In this document: piece by piece, positions 10,601-25,600 of the stretch | How positions within the stretch are numbered: position 1 is the first letter of the stretch | Layout: each line of letters begins with the position of its first letter | Source: Pseudoclavibacter sp. RFBB5 | Lineage (GTDB): Bacteria; Actinomycetota; Actinomycetes; Actinomycetales; Microbacteriaceae | Reading direction: 5' to 3' | Assembly: GCF_002931555.1 (NCBI RefSeq) | Contig: NZ_PSTZ01000009.1 | Span: 122,944-186,943, forward strand | Length of the DNA: 64,000 nt | Notes under the pieces: model-generated | What the model saw: only the letters and a program-made list of their open reading frames with translations | Databases searched by the model: none | What the model was told of the DNA's origin: nothing | Position numbers and translations under genes: made by a program

Positions 10601-13600
10601 GAACGCCATGGCCGCTCGCCTCGCCGCCGGCATCGCCGCTATCGACGGCTGCTCGGTGCCCCTCCCCCGCCAGGCAAACGGCGTCTTCGCCATCCTGCCG
10701 GGCGAGGTCGCCGAGCGCGTCAGCGAGCACTACGCGTTCCACACCTGGGACGCCTCCACCGGCCTCGTGCGCTTCCTCTGCTCCTGGGACACCACCGACG
10801 GCGACGTGGATGGGCTCATCGCGGCCGTCGCGGGTGCGTAGAACCAGGCGACGGGCGGGTACGTAACGCGGCGAGCGCGCATCGAGCCCTCGTTACTCCC
10901 TCTCGAACGGGCTTGTCCACTCCCCTAGCGGGAGCGAGACCGTTTTCAGTACTCAGTGGCCGGCAGTATCTCCACCTGGTGAACGGTAAAGAGGGGGACT
11001 GTCGTCGAGCCGCCAATTTGCGTGTCGTAGGTGAAGCTTCCGGCGACTGTCACCCAGGCCTTGATGTGGTCATCGGCGAGAACCTGTGCCACCCCGGGGC
11101 AATCGGACTCACCGTCACCTGCGGTCATTAGTGTGTTGCTGCTGTAGTCAAACGACATCTCTTGAACTGCGTGAGAGGTGTTCGCGCGGAATACACAGGC
11201 CCCAGTCGCGGCATCGAACTGGGTTACAGACCCATAGACGATCATGTTGGTCCCGACGTACGCATCCGGGCTTTTCTGGACCAGCCCAAAGGTCCGCTCG
11301 TCTGTCTCCGTGAAGGTGGCAAGATCGAGCGGCACAGCAGCGCGGACCACTGCCAATTTGACGACCGCACCCACGGGCTGTGCCCCCGAGAGCGACTGGG
11401 ACTGCACTGTCCAAGTCCCGTCAGCGGAGTAACTTTCCTCCGCACCCGAGATCGAGAACTCAAATCCGGCAGTTGCCAGAGCAGCTTTTGCCTCTTCGAG
11501 CTCAAGCCCAACGACAGCAGGGACCTCTGCCTCCTGGACGTCCGGCTGCACCGGGGCGGCGGAAACCTCCACCTCAGCCTCGGCAACCGGCTGCTCAGGC
11601 TCTGAACCGCCTGAGATGAGCGCCGCAAGTACGACTATGGACGTGAGCGCGGCAACCAAACCCAAGCTCATTCCGGTGATTGCCATCGGTTTCGACTGAA
11701 TCTTTGAAAGCGCAAGCACACCGAAAAGTATGGCGGCGAGGCCTATAGCCGCACCGAAGCCGGGAACCAGGCCGATGAGGAAGGCCACGATCCCAAGGAC
11801 CAGCGCGGTGATGGCGAGCCCTCGACGCCGGCGTGGGGCAGGCGCATGTGAAGGTCCGTAGGGAGCAAACCTTGCGGACTGGTATCCATTCGGATCGCTC
11901 GAGTAGACGGGCGGCTGATTAGCCGCAGGAGGAAGCTGACTCATTGTCGAATAATGACAGAAAACTCGCCTTTCCGGCGAAAAGATATGACCGTGTCCTT
12001 CACCCGGAGAAAACAGGATAAAGAAGTATCTTCTCCGGACAAATTCGAGAACCACTAGAACCGATTTAACGGCGCGCAGATTATTCCCCAGTTCACGTGA
12101 ACAGCAGAGGACTGGCCCTGAACGCGCGTTCGGCGCCCGACCAGAAGCCGCGGCCGAGACCGAACCCATGGCAACACAATCCGAGCTGCACTCAATTCTG
12201 GTCACACCTACCCCTGCCGCGACCCCTCGCGTGACGCTTCGGCGGGTAGCCTCGGGGCCGTGACTGACTACACCGCCTGGGAACGCCTCTGCACGCTGAT
12301 CGATGACGACCCGGAGATCTGGCCGAGCGTCCAGGAGGCGCTGCACGGCGGGGCCGACGATGACCACGAAGAGGGTCACGGTGACCACGACCACCAGGCA
12401 GACACCGACGAGAGCGGCGTCGAGGAGGACGACGGCGCCGACGAGGCCTGGGGCGCCCTCATCGACGCGCTCGATGACTGTGGCGCCCTCGCGTATCTCC
12501 ACGCCGACGACACCGCAATGGAACTCGCGGATGCCCTCGCCGGCGTGCCTCGAGTCGTCCGCATCGGGCTCGACACCGATGAGATCGGAGACGTGGACGG
12601 GGATGTGCCAACCGCATCCGCAGCTGCGGACGCGCTGCTTGCGCCCGCCGGTCTCGCGCTCGTGTTCCTCGAGGAGGACAGCGACGCCTACCCGCTGGTC
12701 GTCGTGCCGCGCGAATCCGTGCCCGAGATCGTCGACACGGCGGCCGCGCTCGGGTTCGTGGCGCGCCAGCTCCCCTAACGGGCGCGAGTCCCCCTCGATC
12801 TGTCGTCGGAGCGGTGCAGACCTCGAAACCTGGTGCAGAAAGTTACTGCTCATTCCTAGTAAATAGATTCTACTTCTGCTAGGGTTGACCCATGTACCAG
12901 CCGGCAGCGAGCTTCGAGGAGCGGTGGCGTTTCGACGTCAACGACCCAGCTTCCGTCGCCGCCGAACGCGCTGCGATCCTGTCCGAGACCGCCCGCATCG
13001 AGTCAGCCAGGCGCGCTATCGACGCTGAGGCGATCCTGCTCCAGGCTCGCGCGTACAACTTCGGCTACCTCCTCGACATTGCCGACGGCCACCCCGAGAT
13101 GGGCATGCACGTCCGATCGATCTCGGCGGAGATCTCGTTCGAAGTGCAGGCGAAGCACAGTCTCGTGATCCGGCAGCTCGCCGGGTCGTGGAACGCCGTC
13201 CGGGAGTTCCCCGCCGCAGTGGATGCAGTGGCAGACGGACGCATCTCCGGCCACCATCTCGACGCCATCGTCTCGTCAGGGCTTCTCATCTCCCACGAAG
13301 TGGAATCCGAGCAGGCTTCGCTCCGCGCCCGCTACGTCGAGATCGCTCTCGACCAGGTGAGTGGACAGATCCTCACGGAGGCGGCACTCAGGCGCATCAC
13401 CGCTCGCATCGCGGAGGAACTCACGCAGATCCCACTCGCGGAGCGGCGCCGGAAGACGCGCATGAAGGGCTTCGTCTCTGTGACCGACGCGGGCGATGGT
13501 CACGGAGTGCTGCACGTCGGAGGGTCGCTCCTCCTGCTCACCGCCGTTCGCGACAGAGTCCGCAAGCAGGCGACGCGTGTCCTGCGGGCACGCGCCAAGG

Positions 13601-16600
13601 CCGAGAAGGCCGCCGCTGCCGCCGGCGAACTTCCAGAGTCAGAACCCGACGAGCGAACACTTGGAGAAGTCAGCGCCGACCTCGTCTGCGACCAGCTCCT
13701 CACGGGCGACCCCACCTCGACAACCGCAGCCAATGGCGTCCAGGCGACGGTGAACCTGGTCATCCCAGCAACAACCCTGCTCGCCGACCAACGCGAACCC
13801 GGCCGTCCCCCGGCGCTCCTCGACGGCCTCTCACCCGTGCCGATCGACGAAGCCAAGCGCTTGGCCGCACTGGCACCGATGTTCACGAGGATTCTTACAC
13901 ACCCCATAACCGGGACCGTACTGGCCGTCGACACGTACACGCCGACCGCGGCCATGCGGAGATTCCTGGCAGCCCGCGACGTCCACTGCCGTTTCCCGGG
14001 CTGCCGCCTCCCAGCACGTGCCTGCCAGATCGACCACACCCAGGAATGGCAGCACGGTGGGAAAACCTGCCTCGGGAACCTCGAACACCTCTGCGTCTTC
14101 CACCACGTCATGCGCCACGCCACACCGTGGTCAGTCGACCAGCTCGAAGGCGGAGTCCTCGAGTGGAAGACGCCAGGAGGAACAGTCCTGGCCGATAAGC
14201 CCGAGCGGCAGGGCGTTCGGTTCGTGCCGACAGCCGAAATCAACGCGCAGAGCGAAGCCCCATCCACGGCCGACCCCTCGACCGCGACCACATCCGGGGG
14301 GCCATCCGGACCTCAGATGGAACGAGACCCGAGCAACGATCCGCCGCCATTCTGACGCGGGGCGACGCACATGCCGATCTCGTCTACACCTCTTCGATGC
14401 CGACGCCGCGCAGGAGGAGCCTCTGCTCGCCCACACCCGAGCGTTCTGACACGAAGAGCTGCGAGAACAGCCTCTGCAGGCGCATGGCAATCGAGGGACC
14501 GCCATCGGTGCGGACGGAAATGCTCATGTGCTGCCCTCTCGTTCGTCGCGGTCCTTCGTCGCCATGACGAAACCTCTTGCGTCAGCGTAGGAACGCAGGA
14601 ACCAGGCCGGAAGCAGGCGCCGCAAGACGGGTACACGAGACGACACCGTGCTTCGCCGGGCGAAACACGGCGTCACCGGACAGCCAGTCGCGAGCCCAGA
14701 AGCCGGGATGCGGCGCACCATGTGCGCATGACATCCGCGCTCACCGCACGCCGCCTCGACATCGCCTCCACCGAGGTCGTCGAGGTGCTCGACGCCCTCG
14801 ACGAGGAGTACCGCACCAGGTACCGGAGTTCTACAACGACGACATCGGCGCCTACCCAGTCAGCGACTTCCTCGCCCCGGACGGGGCATTCATCGGCATC
14901 CTCGACGGCGACCTCCTCGTCGCCGCCGGCGCGATCCGCCGCTACGACGCCACCACTGCCGAAGTGAAGCGCATGTGGACGCGAGACTCGCACCGCCGCC
15001 GCGGACTCGCCCAGCAGGTGCTCCGCGAACTCGACAACGCCGCAGCCGAGCTCGGCTACACCCACATCTTCCTCACCACCGGGTCACGGCAGCCCGAGGC
15101 GGTCGCCCTCTACCGCGCCTCCGGCTTCGAAGGCGGCGAGCGACGCATCCCCGAATTCGACCTGCCCGTCTTCGCGTTCGAGAAGCCCGTCACCAGCACC
15201 ACCAGGAACGCCCCCGCTAACGCCTGAAACGCCCCCGCCAGCGCCTGAGGAGTACCCTCGCAAGGTGCCAGCAACTCCCCCGAACCAGCAGCCGCGTCGA
15301 CCCAAACGGAGCCGGCTCCGGCGCACGCTCATCTGGAGCTTCTCCATCATCGCCGGCGTCTTCGTCGCCGCAATCGCCGCGTTCCTCATCTGGGCGAACG
15401 TCGGCGTCATGGCCGCCGAACCCGAACCGCTCGCGTCCGTCACCGACGACCCGGCGATCACCGTCGCGGACGTCGACGGGTCGCTGGTGCTCAGCCCGAC
15501 CGAAGCCGCGAGCACAACCGGGCTCGTCTTCATCCCCGGAGCGAAGGTCGAGCCAGCGGCCTACGCCGCCAAGCTCTCCAGCCTCGTCACCGAGGAGCAG
15601 ATGACCGTCGTCATCCCGCAGCCCCTCCTCAACCTCGCCTTCTTCGACACCCGCACCATCGACGACTACTCGACCGCCGCGCCAGAGATCACAACCTGGG
15701 CCGTCGGCGGACACTCCCTCGGCGGCGTCCGCGCCTGCCAGCTCGCCGATTCACCCGACGTGGCCGGCCTCCTCCTCTTCGGCAGCTACTGTGCCAACGA
15801 CCTCGCGGCCGACACCTCACTCGATGTCCTCAGCATCACGGGAAGCGCCGACGGACTCACGACCCCGCAGAAGGCAGCCGATGCACGCGGCCTGCTCCCC
15901 GCGGACGCCGAGACCCTCGAAGTCGACGGCGCAAACCACGCCATGTTCGGCAACTACGGCCCGCAGTCCGGCGACGGGACGGCGACCATCCCTGACGAGG
16001 AGGGGCGAGAGCAGATCGCCGTCGCAACATCAGCCTGGGCGGCAGAGCTGCAGCCAGCCGGTTGACGATGCCAGCCCGGTGATGTCCACCCGGGCGCAGC
16101 GGGCGCGGACACCTACCCCTCGGCGAGCATCCGTCGCACCGTGAGACCCACGTCGACAGCATCACCCACCCGGCCCTCGCCCGGCTCACCCTCGTCCGGC
16201 TCACCCTCGTTCGACGGCCCCTCGGTCGACTGCCCCTCCGAAGGCGCGGAGAGCCGCTGCAGGACAACCCCGTCGATGAACGCGAAGAGGGCGAAGGCGC
16301 GCGCCTCAGGGCCGCTCACACCGAGGCCGGCGACCGCGCTGACGGCCCAGTTGCGCAACCGATCGCGCCCCTCCTGGATGGCCGCGGCCACTGACGGGTT
16401 GTGGGTGCCCTCAAGGACCAGCGCGTAGCGGGCGAGCGTCTGCTCGCGCCCGGCGCCGGTCATGGAATCGACTGCCGCTTCGATGGCGGCGCAGAAGCGC
16501 TCGACGCTCGGCTCCCCCCACTCGTACGTGAGGAGCCACTCCGCGTAGTCGCTCCTCACCAGGCGCTCGATGACCCCTTCGATGAGCGCCTGCCGCGTTC

Positions 16601-19600
16601 GGAAGTGGTTCGAGGTCGACCCGCGCGGCAGCCCAGCCTCAGCGTCGACGCGAGCGTGCGTGAGCGCGCGCATGCCGCCAGCAGCGAGCAGCTGGAGGGC
16701 GGCGGAGAGCGAGCGATCACGTGTCGAGGGCACCCTCGAACTATAGACGTAGTGCTGTCACTACGCCTGTAGTAGCCTGCGCGCATGGACAGGCGCGCGA
16801 CGATCATCGGCGGCGGCATCGCTGGGCTCGCCTCAGCGCCCGCACTGCACGATGCTGGCTTCGAGGTGACCGTCCGCGAGCGCGCCACTGGCCTCCCGAG
16901 CAGGAACCAGTCTCGGGATGTGGCCTGACGCCATTGCCGCACTCGATGCGATCGGGGTTGGGGCCCGAATACGAGACGAGACCGAGGCGCACGCGGGCGG
17001 GAGCATCCGTCGTGCGGACGGGCGGATGCTCGCGCGGCTCGGCACCGGACGCGAGGCGCGCATCGTCCCGAGGCCGACCCTGCTTCGGGTGCTGTCGGAC
17101 GAGGTGGAGACCCGTCTCGGCCCGGACGCCATCGTGTGGGGCGACACCGCAGACGCCGCCGAGAGCGCCGAGAGCGCCGGCCGCGAAGCGCTGATCGTCG
17201 GCGCGGACGGCATCAACAGCGTCGTGCGTGCCCGACACTGGCGTGACGCCAGCCCGCGAGCGCTTGGGACGACCGCGCTCCGTGGGGTCGTGCCCGGTGA
17301 GGCGACCGAGATCTCCGAGACGTGGGGCCGGGGCCGCATCTTCGGCATCACCCCGCACTCCCCCGGCCACACGAACTGGTTCGCCTGCGTCAGAACTGTC
17401 CAGCTGCCGCCGAGTCCGCAGCCGTGGGGTCATGCCAACACGCTGCGTGGCCTCTACGGAGATTGGCACCCCGCTGTCAGGGAGGTGCTCGCTCAGGTCA
17501 CGGAGCAGTCCATCGACGCCAGGCCCCTGTTCGACGTGCCACGACTCAGCAGCTACGTCCGCCCGGGTGTGGCGCTCGTCGGCGACGCGGCACACGCCAT
17601 GGCGCCGAACCTGGGGCGCGGGGCCTATGAATCGCTCATCGACGCGGCGGCTCTCGGCGCCGAGCTCACCTCAGCGCGCGACCTCGACACCGGGCTCGTC
17701 GCCTATAACCGTCGGCGTCGAGGGCCGAGTCAGCGCACGCGACTCGGCTCGCGCATCCTGAACCGGTTGACCACCGGGCCGTTGACGACGATCATCAACG
17801 CCTGGTGAGGCGGTGCCTTACCCATCGTCGAGGCCTCGAGCGGGCCGGCAGCTCGGCCGTTACGAATGAAGCGTGCGTTCGTGTCGGGAGTGCGCGATGA
17901 GTCCAGGCACGAACAGCACGAGCGCGACAGGCAGCAGCGCGGCGAGCCCGATGACGTGCCAGAGCTGGCCCGCGGCGACGACGGCCAGCAGTGCCCCGCC
18001 CATGCGCAGCCAGCTCGCGAGCTTCGGAGTGCCGGGCGGGTCCTTGAAGATCGGGAGCTTGCGGCCGGCGCCCGCCCTGCCGATCAGGAAGTGCGCCCAG
18101 GTCGTGAGCGCGAGGCTGAGCCCGAGCAGCACGGCACCGACGATGAACATCACGCTGACACTGTAATCGAGCTTCACGTTACGGCCCACGACGGCAACCA
18201 AGACACGGTCAGGCACGCCCCGAAGAATCGAGGCACGATGGATGCAGACGGCCCGATCGGGGCCCCCGGCGGCAAGGAGCACACCACGTGAGCGAAGCAG
18301 CAGGCCCGAGCAGCGCACCCCGAGGATCCGGGGCCACCCGCGGCATCAGCGTCGGTGCGTCCCCCACGACGCCGAGCAGCACCTACCTGGACCTCGTCGC
18401 TGCTGAGACCGCCATCGCCGCCGCCGCCGCCCCGCGCATCACCTCAGCCCACGACGGCGCATCCGGTGACGACACCTCCGCGATCCGCTCCGCCTCCGAG
18501 TCGCTGCAGCCCGAGCTGGTGGAGCTCTCCCACCGCATCTTCGAGTACGCGGAGGAGGGATTCGAGGAGACGCAGAGCGTCGCCGATATCGCCGAGCTGC
18601 TCGCCGAGCACGGCGTCACGGCTCAGGTGGGCGCCTTCGGGCTCGACACGGCACTGGTCGCCGAGCTGGTCGTCGGCGAAGCGGCACAGGATGCGCCGAC
18701 CGTCGCGATCCTCGCCGAGTACGACGCCCTCCCCGGAGTGGGCCACGGCTGCGGGCACAACATCATCGCCGCTTCCGCCGTGGGCGCGTTCCTCTCTCTT
18801 GTCGAGGCGAGCCGAACCCGTGCGCTCCCGGCGGGCCGGATCGTGCTCTACGGGACACCCGCCGAGGAAGGCGGGAACGGCAAGGAGATCATGGCCCGCG
18901 CGGGCGCGTTCGACGGCGTCGACGCCGCCATCATGATCCATCCCTTCGGCTACGACGTCACCGACCAGCCCTTCATCGGGCGGCGCATCCTGCGCGTCCG
19001 CTACTACGGGGTGCCCGCCCACGCCTCCGCGTCCCCGTTCCAGGGACGCAACGCGCTCGATGCCGCCAACCTGAACTACCAGGCCACTGGCCTCCTGCGG
19101 CAGCACCTCTACCCGGGCGACCGCATCCACGGCGTCATCGTCAACGGCGGACAGCGCCCCAACGTGGTCCCCGAGTTCGCGGAACTCGAGTACTACGTGC
19201 GCTCGAACGCCGCCGAGACGCTCAAGGAGCTCAGCCTCCGCCTCGAGGACATCGCCAACGGCATCGCCCTGGCCACCGGCACAGGGGTCGAGGTCGAGTG
19301 GGACCCGCTGCCGTTCACGATGCCACTGCGGTACAACACGCCACTCTCCGAACGCTGGGCCGTGCACCAGGAGGCCAGGGGCCGTCGCGTGCTCACCAAG
19401 GCGTCCGTGCCCTCGCACCTCGCCGCATCCACCGACTTCGGCAACGTGAGCGTGCGCGTGCCCGGCATCCACCCGGTCATCGCGATCAGCCCACCGGACG
19501 TCAGCCTCCACACGCGCGAGTTCGCCGAATACGCGACGAGCACCGCCGCGAGCACCGCCATCGCGGACGCAAGCGCCGGCCTCGCACTCGTCGCCGCCGA

Positions 19601-22600
19601 CTTCCTGGCCGACCCCAACCTCCGTGCCGCGGCCCGCGCCGACTTCGACGCGGCGGGCGGCGCACTCGACGTCGAAGGATTCTTCTCTTGAGCACACCGG
19701 TCTCCTCCCAGTCAATCTCCTCGCATCCCGTGGCAGCAACACCCGTCGTCTACGCGCTGCACGAGAACCCCGAGTGGTGGCCGCCGTTCCAGGCCGCCTT
19801 CGAGGCCGCCGGCGTTCCCGTCGTCGAATGGCGCCTCGTCGAAGGCGTCCTCGACCTCGACGCGCTCCCACCGGAGGGCATCTTCTGGTCGCGCATCAGC
19901 GCCTCGTCGCACACCAGGGATCACGCGCTGTCGAAGGACTACGCGCGCTCCGTGCTCAACTGGGTGGAGGCCGCGGGCAGGCGAACCGTCAACGGCCGCC
20001 GCGCCATCGAGCTCGAGGTGAGCAAGGTCGACCAGCTGACGCTGCTGCGCAAGGCCGGCATCGACACCCCGCGCACCCTCGCCGTCATCGGCAACCAGGG
20101 GCTGCGGGATGCGGCGCGCGACTTCCCGACCCCGTTCATCACGAAGCACAACCAGGGCGGCAAGGGCCTCGGGGTCCGCCGCTTCGACCACTTCGCCGAC
20201 TTCGAGGCCTACCTCGACTCCCCCGAGTTCGAGGAGCCGCTCGACGGCATCACGCTCCTGCAGGAGTACCTGCGTCCCGCCGGCGGATTCATCACCCGCG
20301 TCGAGATCGTCGGCGGCGAGCACATCTACTCGATCGCGGCCGACACCATCCACGGCGGCTTCCAGCTCTGCCCAGCGGATGCGTGCGCGATCGACCCGGA
20401 CACGGGCCGGCCGGTCGTTCCCCCGGGCGCCGAGCTGGCGCCCGAGCCAGGCACGTCGATCTTCTCGCTACGCCAGGGCGGCCACGACGACCTCGTCGAA
20501 CGCCTTGTGGCGTTCACGAAGGACATCGGCCTCGAGATCGCCGGCATCGAGTTCATCGAGACCGAGGACGGCCGACGGGTGGTCTACGACATCAACACGA
20601 ACACCAACTACAACGCCGATGTGGAGCGCGTGGCCGCCGGCTCGGGCCCAGGGGCCATCGCGGCCTACCTGGGGCGCGTGCTGCGGGAGACCTACCCGGA
20701 CGTGTGAGCCCAGCCACTCACGGCACGGCACGGCACGGCACGCGGAGAGGTGGCCGCCGGAGTTCATCTCCGGCGGCCACCTCTTCGTTGCGGGTGATTC
20801 TTCTGGGTCAGACCGCGAACGCGCTCGGGGCCCGCGTCCCCCGCTCCGGCACGGGGATGCCGAGGTTGTCGCGCAGGGTCGTTCCCGCGTACTCCTCACG
20901 CAGGGAGCCGCGCTCCTGCAGGATTGGCACCACGTGGTCGACGAAGTCGTCGATGCCGCCAGGCGTGAGGTGCGAGCCGATGACCAGCCCGTCCGAGCCG
21001 TCGTTCTGCACGAACTCGTCGATCTCCTCGGCCACTTGGGCGGCGGTGCCGACGAACCGCACGCCGCCGAGCTCGTTGCGGGCGAACTCGCGGATGCTCC
21101 ATCCGTTCTCCTGCGCCTTCTCGCGCCACCTGCGGACCGTGGCGAGCCGGTCGCCGTAGGTGAAGGCGCGGCCCTCGATGATGGGCGCGCTCTCCCCATC
21201 CGGATCGAAGTCGGGCAGGGGACCATCGAAGTCGATGTCCGAGAAGTCACGGTTCCAGACCTGCTCGAGACGGACCTGAATGGTGCGCGGGCTGAGCTGC
21301 TGCTCCGTCACCCAGCGAGCCTTCTCCTGCGCCTCCTGGTGGGTGTCGCCGAGCACGAAGCTCGACTGCGGCAGGATCTTCAGGTCGTCACGGTTGCGGC
21401 CGAAGCCCTCGACTCGAGCCTTGATGTCGGCGTAGAAGTCGCGTGCCTCCTCGAGGCGCGAGTACGGGGAGAAGATGACGTCGGCGTTGGCAGCCGCGAA
21501 GTCCCTGCCCTGCGGAGAGATGCCAGCCTGCACGATGATCGGCCTCCCCTGCGGGCTGCGGGGAACCGTGAAGCGCCCGCTGATGTCGAACTGGCTCGTC
21601 TCCACGTCGAATCGCCCCTCATCGGCGGAGTCGAGGAACTGCCCGGTCTCCTTATCCGCGACGATCGCATCCGCCGACCAGGAGTCCCACAGCTCCCGGA
21701 CGGTGCTGACGGTCTGCTCGGCCCGCTCGTAGCGCTCCGCGTGCGGCAGGAAGCCCCCGCGGCGGAAGTTCGCGCCCGTGAACGCGTCGAACGACGTCAC
21801 GACGTTCCAGCCGGCACGTCCACCGGAGAGGTGGTCGAGGCTCGCGAACTGGCGAGCGAGCTCGTACGGCTCGTTGAAGGTGGCGTTGATGGTCCCGACG
21901 AGGCCGATGTGCTCGGTCACGGCGGCGATGGCGGCGAGGACCGGGATGGTGTCCGGCCGCCCCGAGATGTCGTGGTCGAAGATCTCGCCGAGCCGCGAGC
22001 GCAGCGCGAGGCCCTCGGCGAGGAAGAAGTAGTCGAACTTCCCGGCCTCGGCCTTCTGCGCCACGTGCTTGAACGTGGAGAACTCGATCTGGCTGCCCGC
22101 CTCCGGGTGCTCCCAGAGCGTGTGTTCGTTGACCCCGCCGACGTAGGCCGCGAGGATGATCTGCTTCTTCGTCATGGTGATCTCCTGATCGGGTTCGGGT
22201 CTAGACGGCGGCGTAGCGGTTAGGCACGGTGGTCTCGAGGCCGAGGAGGCCGCGCAGGGAGCGCTCCTCGTAGCGCTCCCGGAAGAGGCCCTTGCGCTGC
22301 AGGAGCGGGACGACGTCCGCGACGATGCGCGGCAGGTCGTCGGTCACGACGCCGGGGTGCAGGCGGAAGCCGTCGTAGCCGAGGCCGGCGAGCGTCTCGA
22401 AGTGCTCGACGAGCTCCTCGGCCGAGCCCGCGAAGACCGCCGGCGGCTCTCCGAGCGCGCGCCCCTTCGCGTTGAGGCGGTTGAGGCGGGCGGACCCCGT
22501 CTCCTCCGGCCCGTCGAGGAACACGGCGAGGTCGACGAACACCGACAGCTCGCCGTCCCGCTCGACCTTCTTCTCTGCGGCCCGCACCTCGCTCAGGATG

Positions 22601-25600
22601 CGCACGGCCGAGGTGACGTCGGTCGGCGTCACGAAGAGCAGGTCGGCGCTGGCTGCCGCGAACTCGTACGGCACCTCGGCGTGACCGAGCGCGGCGACAA
22701 CCGGCTGCCCCTGCGGGGGCCGGGGTGTGATCGACGGTCCGCGCACGCTGAACCACTTGCCCTCGAACTCGATGCGGTGCACTTTGGCCGCGTCGAGGAA
22801 CCGGTCGGTGGAGGCGTCGCGGATCTCGGCGTCGTCCTCCCAGCTGTCCCAGAGCCTGCGCACGACCTCGACGAAGTCGTTGGCCTCCGCGAAGAGCTCG
22901 CCGACGAGCGGTGCATCCCGACGTCCGAAGTGCGCGTGCTCCGCACCGGGCGAGACTCGGGCCTGCCAGCCCGCACGGCCCAGGCTCGTGTAGTCGAGGG
23001 TTGCGACGGCCTTCGAGACGTGGAAGGGCTCCGTGTGCGTCGTCGTGACGGTCGGGATGAGGCCGATGCGCTCCGTGACGGGCGAGACGCGGGCGGCGAT
23101 GAGGAGCGCGTCCAGGCGACCCCTGACCCCGTCGGTCCGGTTGTCCTGGCGGAGGAACTCGCTGCTCTGGAGCGCGAGCGAGTCCTCGATGGTGACGAAG
23201 TCGAGGAGGCCCCGCTCGGCGAGCTGCACGAGCCCCACCCAGTACTCGGGAGTGAAGAGCTCGTCTGGGCGGGCGCTCGGCTCCCGCCAGGCCGCCGGGT
23301 GGATGCCGGCGCCATCGAGTGCGACGCCGAGGTGGATTCGGTTGGGGTTCGTCATGGTGCGACGCTAGGCCGCGCCCCGAGTTCGGTCCACGGCGCCCGT
23401 CGCGGCCCGTTACGCGTCGAAACGCGGGGACATGTTCGTTGAGGGTCCTCGCACCCTTCTCGCGCATGCTGGGACGCATGGCTATCAACGGAGTGCTCGC
23501 GCAGATCACCGTGTCGGACCTGGCTCAGGCTACGGAATATTACGGGAGGCTCTTCGGGCGGGGTCCCGACGGGAATCCGATGCCCGGCCTCCTGGAGTGG
23601 CACTTCACAAGCGAGGCCGGCCTCCAGCTGTGGGCCGACTCGAGTCGCTCTGGAAAATCCACCGTGGTGTTCAACGACGACGACCTTGAGAGCGTGGCCG
23701 CGCGGCTCGACGCCGCGAAGATCGAGCACGGCGGGATCGAAGACGCCACTCACTTCCATATCCTCCAGGTGCTCGACCCCGAGGGCAATCACGTCGTCTT
23801 CACGAGCGCCTCGAGCTAGCAGCGCGCACCGTCGGGGCTACAGTGTGGCCGTGCACGGGAGCCCGATGAGTCGGGCTGAGAGGGAGTACTCGAACTCCGA
23901 CCGTTGAACCTGATCTGGGTAATGCCAGCGAAGGGAGTCGACTCACCCGTGCCGTCACGCTCCGACGGAAGGCACGCACATGGAATCCATCACTCGAGAC
24001 CCACTCGCATTCGGGGTGGGGGCGAGAGTCACGCTCTCGGTCATGTCCGACCGCTACGTCGAGGTGATCCTCGCCGCGGTCGACGCGGCGGACTCCTCGG
24101 GGCTGATCCTCGAGACGGGCGATGTCAGCACGTACGCCGGGGGCGACGAGCAGGCGCTGCTGCGGTGGCTCACCGACCTCACGCAGCACGTGGCCGCGAC
24201 CGGACTGCACGCCTCCGTTCAGGTGCTGCTCTCTCGCGGCTGCCCCGGTGAGGCGGTGTGCGAGCTGCCAGGCGGCGCTGGACCTCGGCGCGTGGACGCC
24301 CCGCGCGGGCGGCACACGGGGAGCTTCGCGAGCGCCGAATGGGCGCTCTACCCGCTCGAGGACGCGGGCGTGGATGCGCGGACGCCCGATCACATGCGGG
24401 AGATCTACGCCGCCATCGAGACGGCCAAGGCGAGCGGCACGTTCGTGGCATCCGAGCACTTCGTCACGAAGCTCAGCGGGGACCTCGGCCGTGTCCTCGA
24501 GACCGTCGTCGTGGCCTGGGCCGGGGTCGGCGCGCACGTGCAGCACGTCACGAGCCACCTCACGATCTCGCTCAACAGCCCGAGCCACGCGGCAGGCGCA
24601 GCAGCGGGAGCGCAGGCATGAGCCTCAAGCTGCGCGACATCGTGCTCATGGTCGTGCTCGGCACGGTCTTCGGCTTCCTCTACTGGGCGCTGGTCCAGGC
24701 CTGGACGGCGCTGTCGATCGCCATGGGGCCGGCGGGCGACCTCGCCCAGCACTTCCTCTTCGGCGGCTGGCTGCTGGTCGCGCCCATCGCGATCGCCATC
24801 ATCCGGCGGCCGTTCGTCGGCGTCATCGCCGAGGTGCTCGCCTCGGTCATCGAGGTCGTCTTCCTCGGCTCGGCGGTCGGCCCTCTGCTGTTCGTCGCGG
24901 CCGCGATCCAGGGCCTCGGCAGCGAGCTGCCCTTCGCGATCGGCAGGTACAGGAAGTACGGCTGGCTGCGGTACGCCATCTCCGGCGCGCTCGGTGCTGG
25001 CCTCGTGTTCTTCTACTCGGCGTTCCGCTCCGGCTGGTACGGGCAGGAGATCCTGTTCCTGCGATTCGGCATCCAACTCGCGTCCGGCATCATCCTCGGG
25101 GGCCTCCTCGCGAAGCTCATCGTCGACTCGCTCGTGCGCACGGGCGTGCTCGACAACTTCGCGATCGTGCAGGACACGAAACCCGTGGCCGTGCGCCGTG
25201 CGGCCTGACACCTCGCCCGCGGAGCGCTCCGGACTCGAGATCGAGGCGCACGGCTTCGAGGTGATCCACTCGTCGGGCGACGGGCTGGGGCCGGTGGACC
25301 TGCGGGTCGAGCCGGGCGAGCACGTCCTCGTCATCGGGCCGTCCGGCTCCGGGAAGTCGACGCTGCTGCAGGCACTGAGCGGGGTCATCCCCCACGCCGT
25401 GCCAGCGCAGGTGAGCGGGACCATGCGCGTCTGCGGCATGGACACGCAGGAGCATGACGTGCCGACGATCTCACGGAACCTGTCCGTCGTGGCGCAGAAC
25501 CCGGCCTCGTCGGTGTGCCTCCCCGACGTGGCTGACGAAGTCGCCTTCCCGCTCGAGAACCATGCGTGGCCCGCCCCGTCGATCGGTCCTGCCGTGGCGG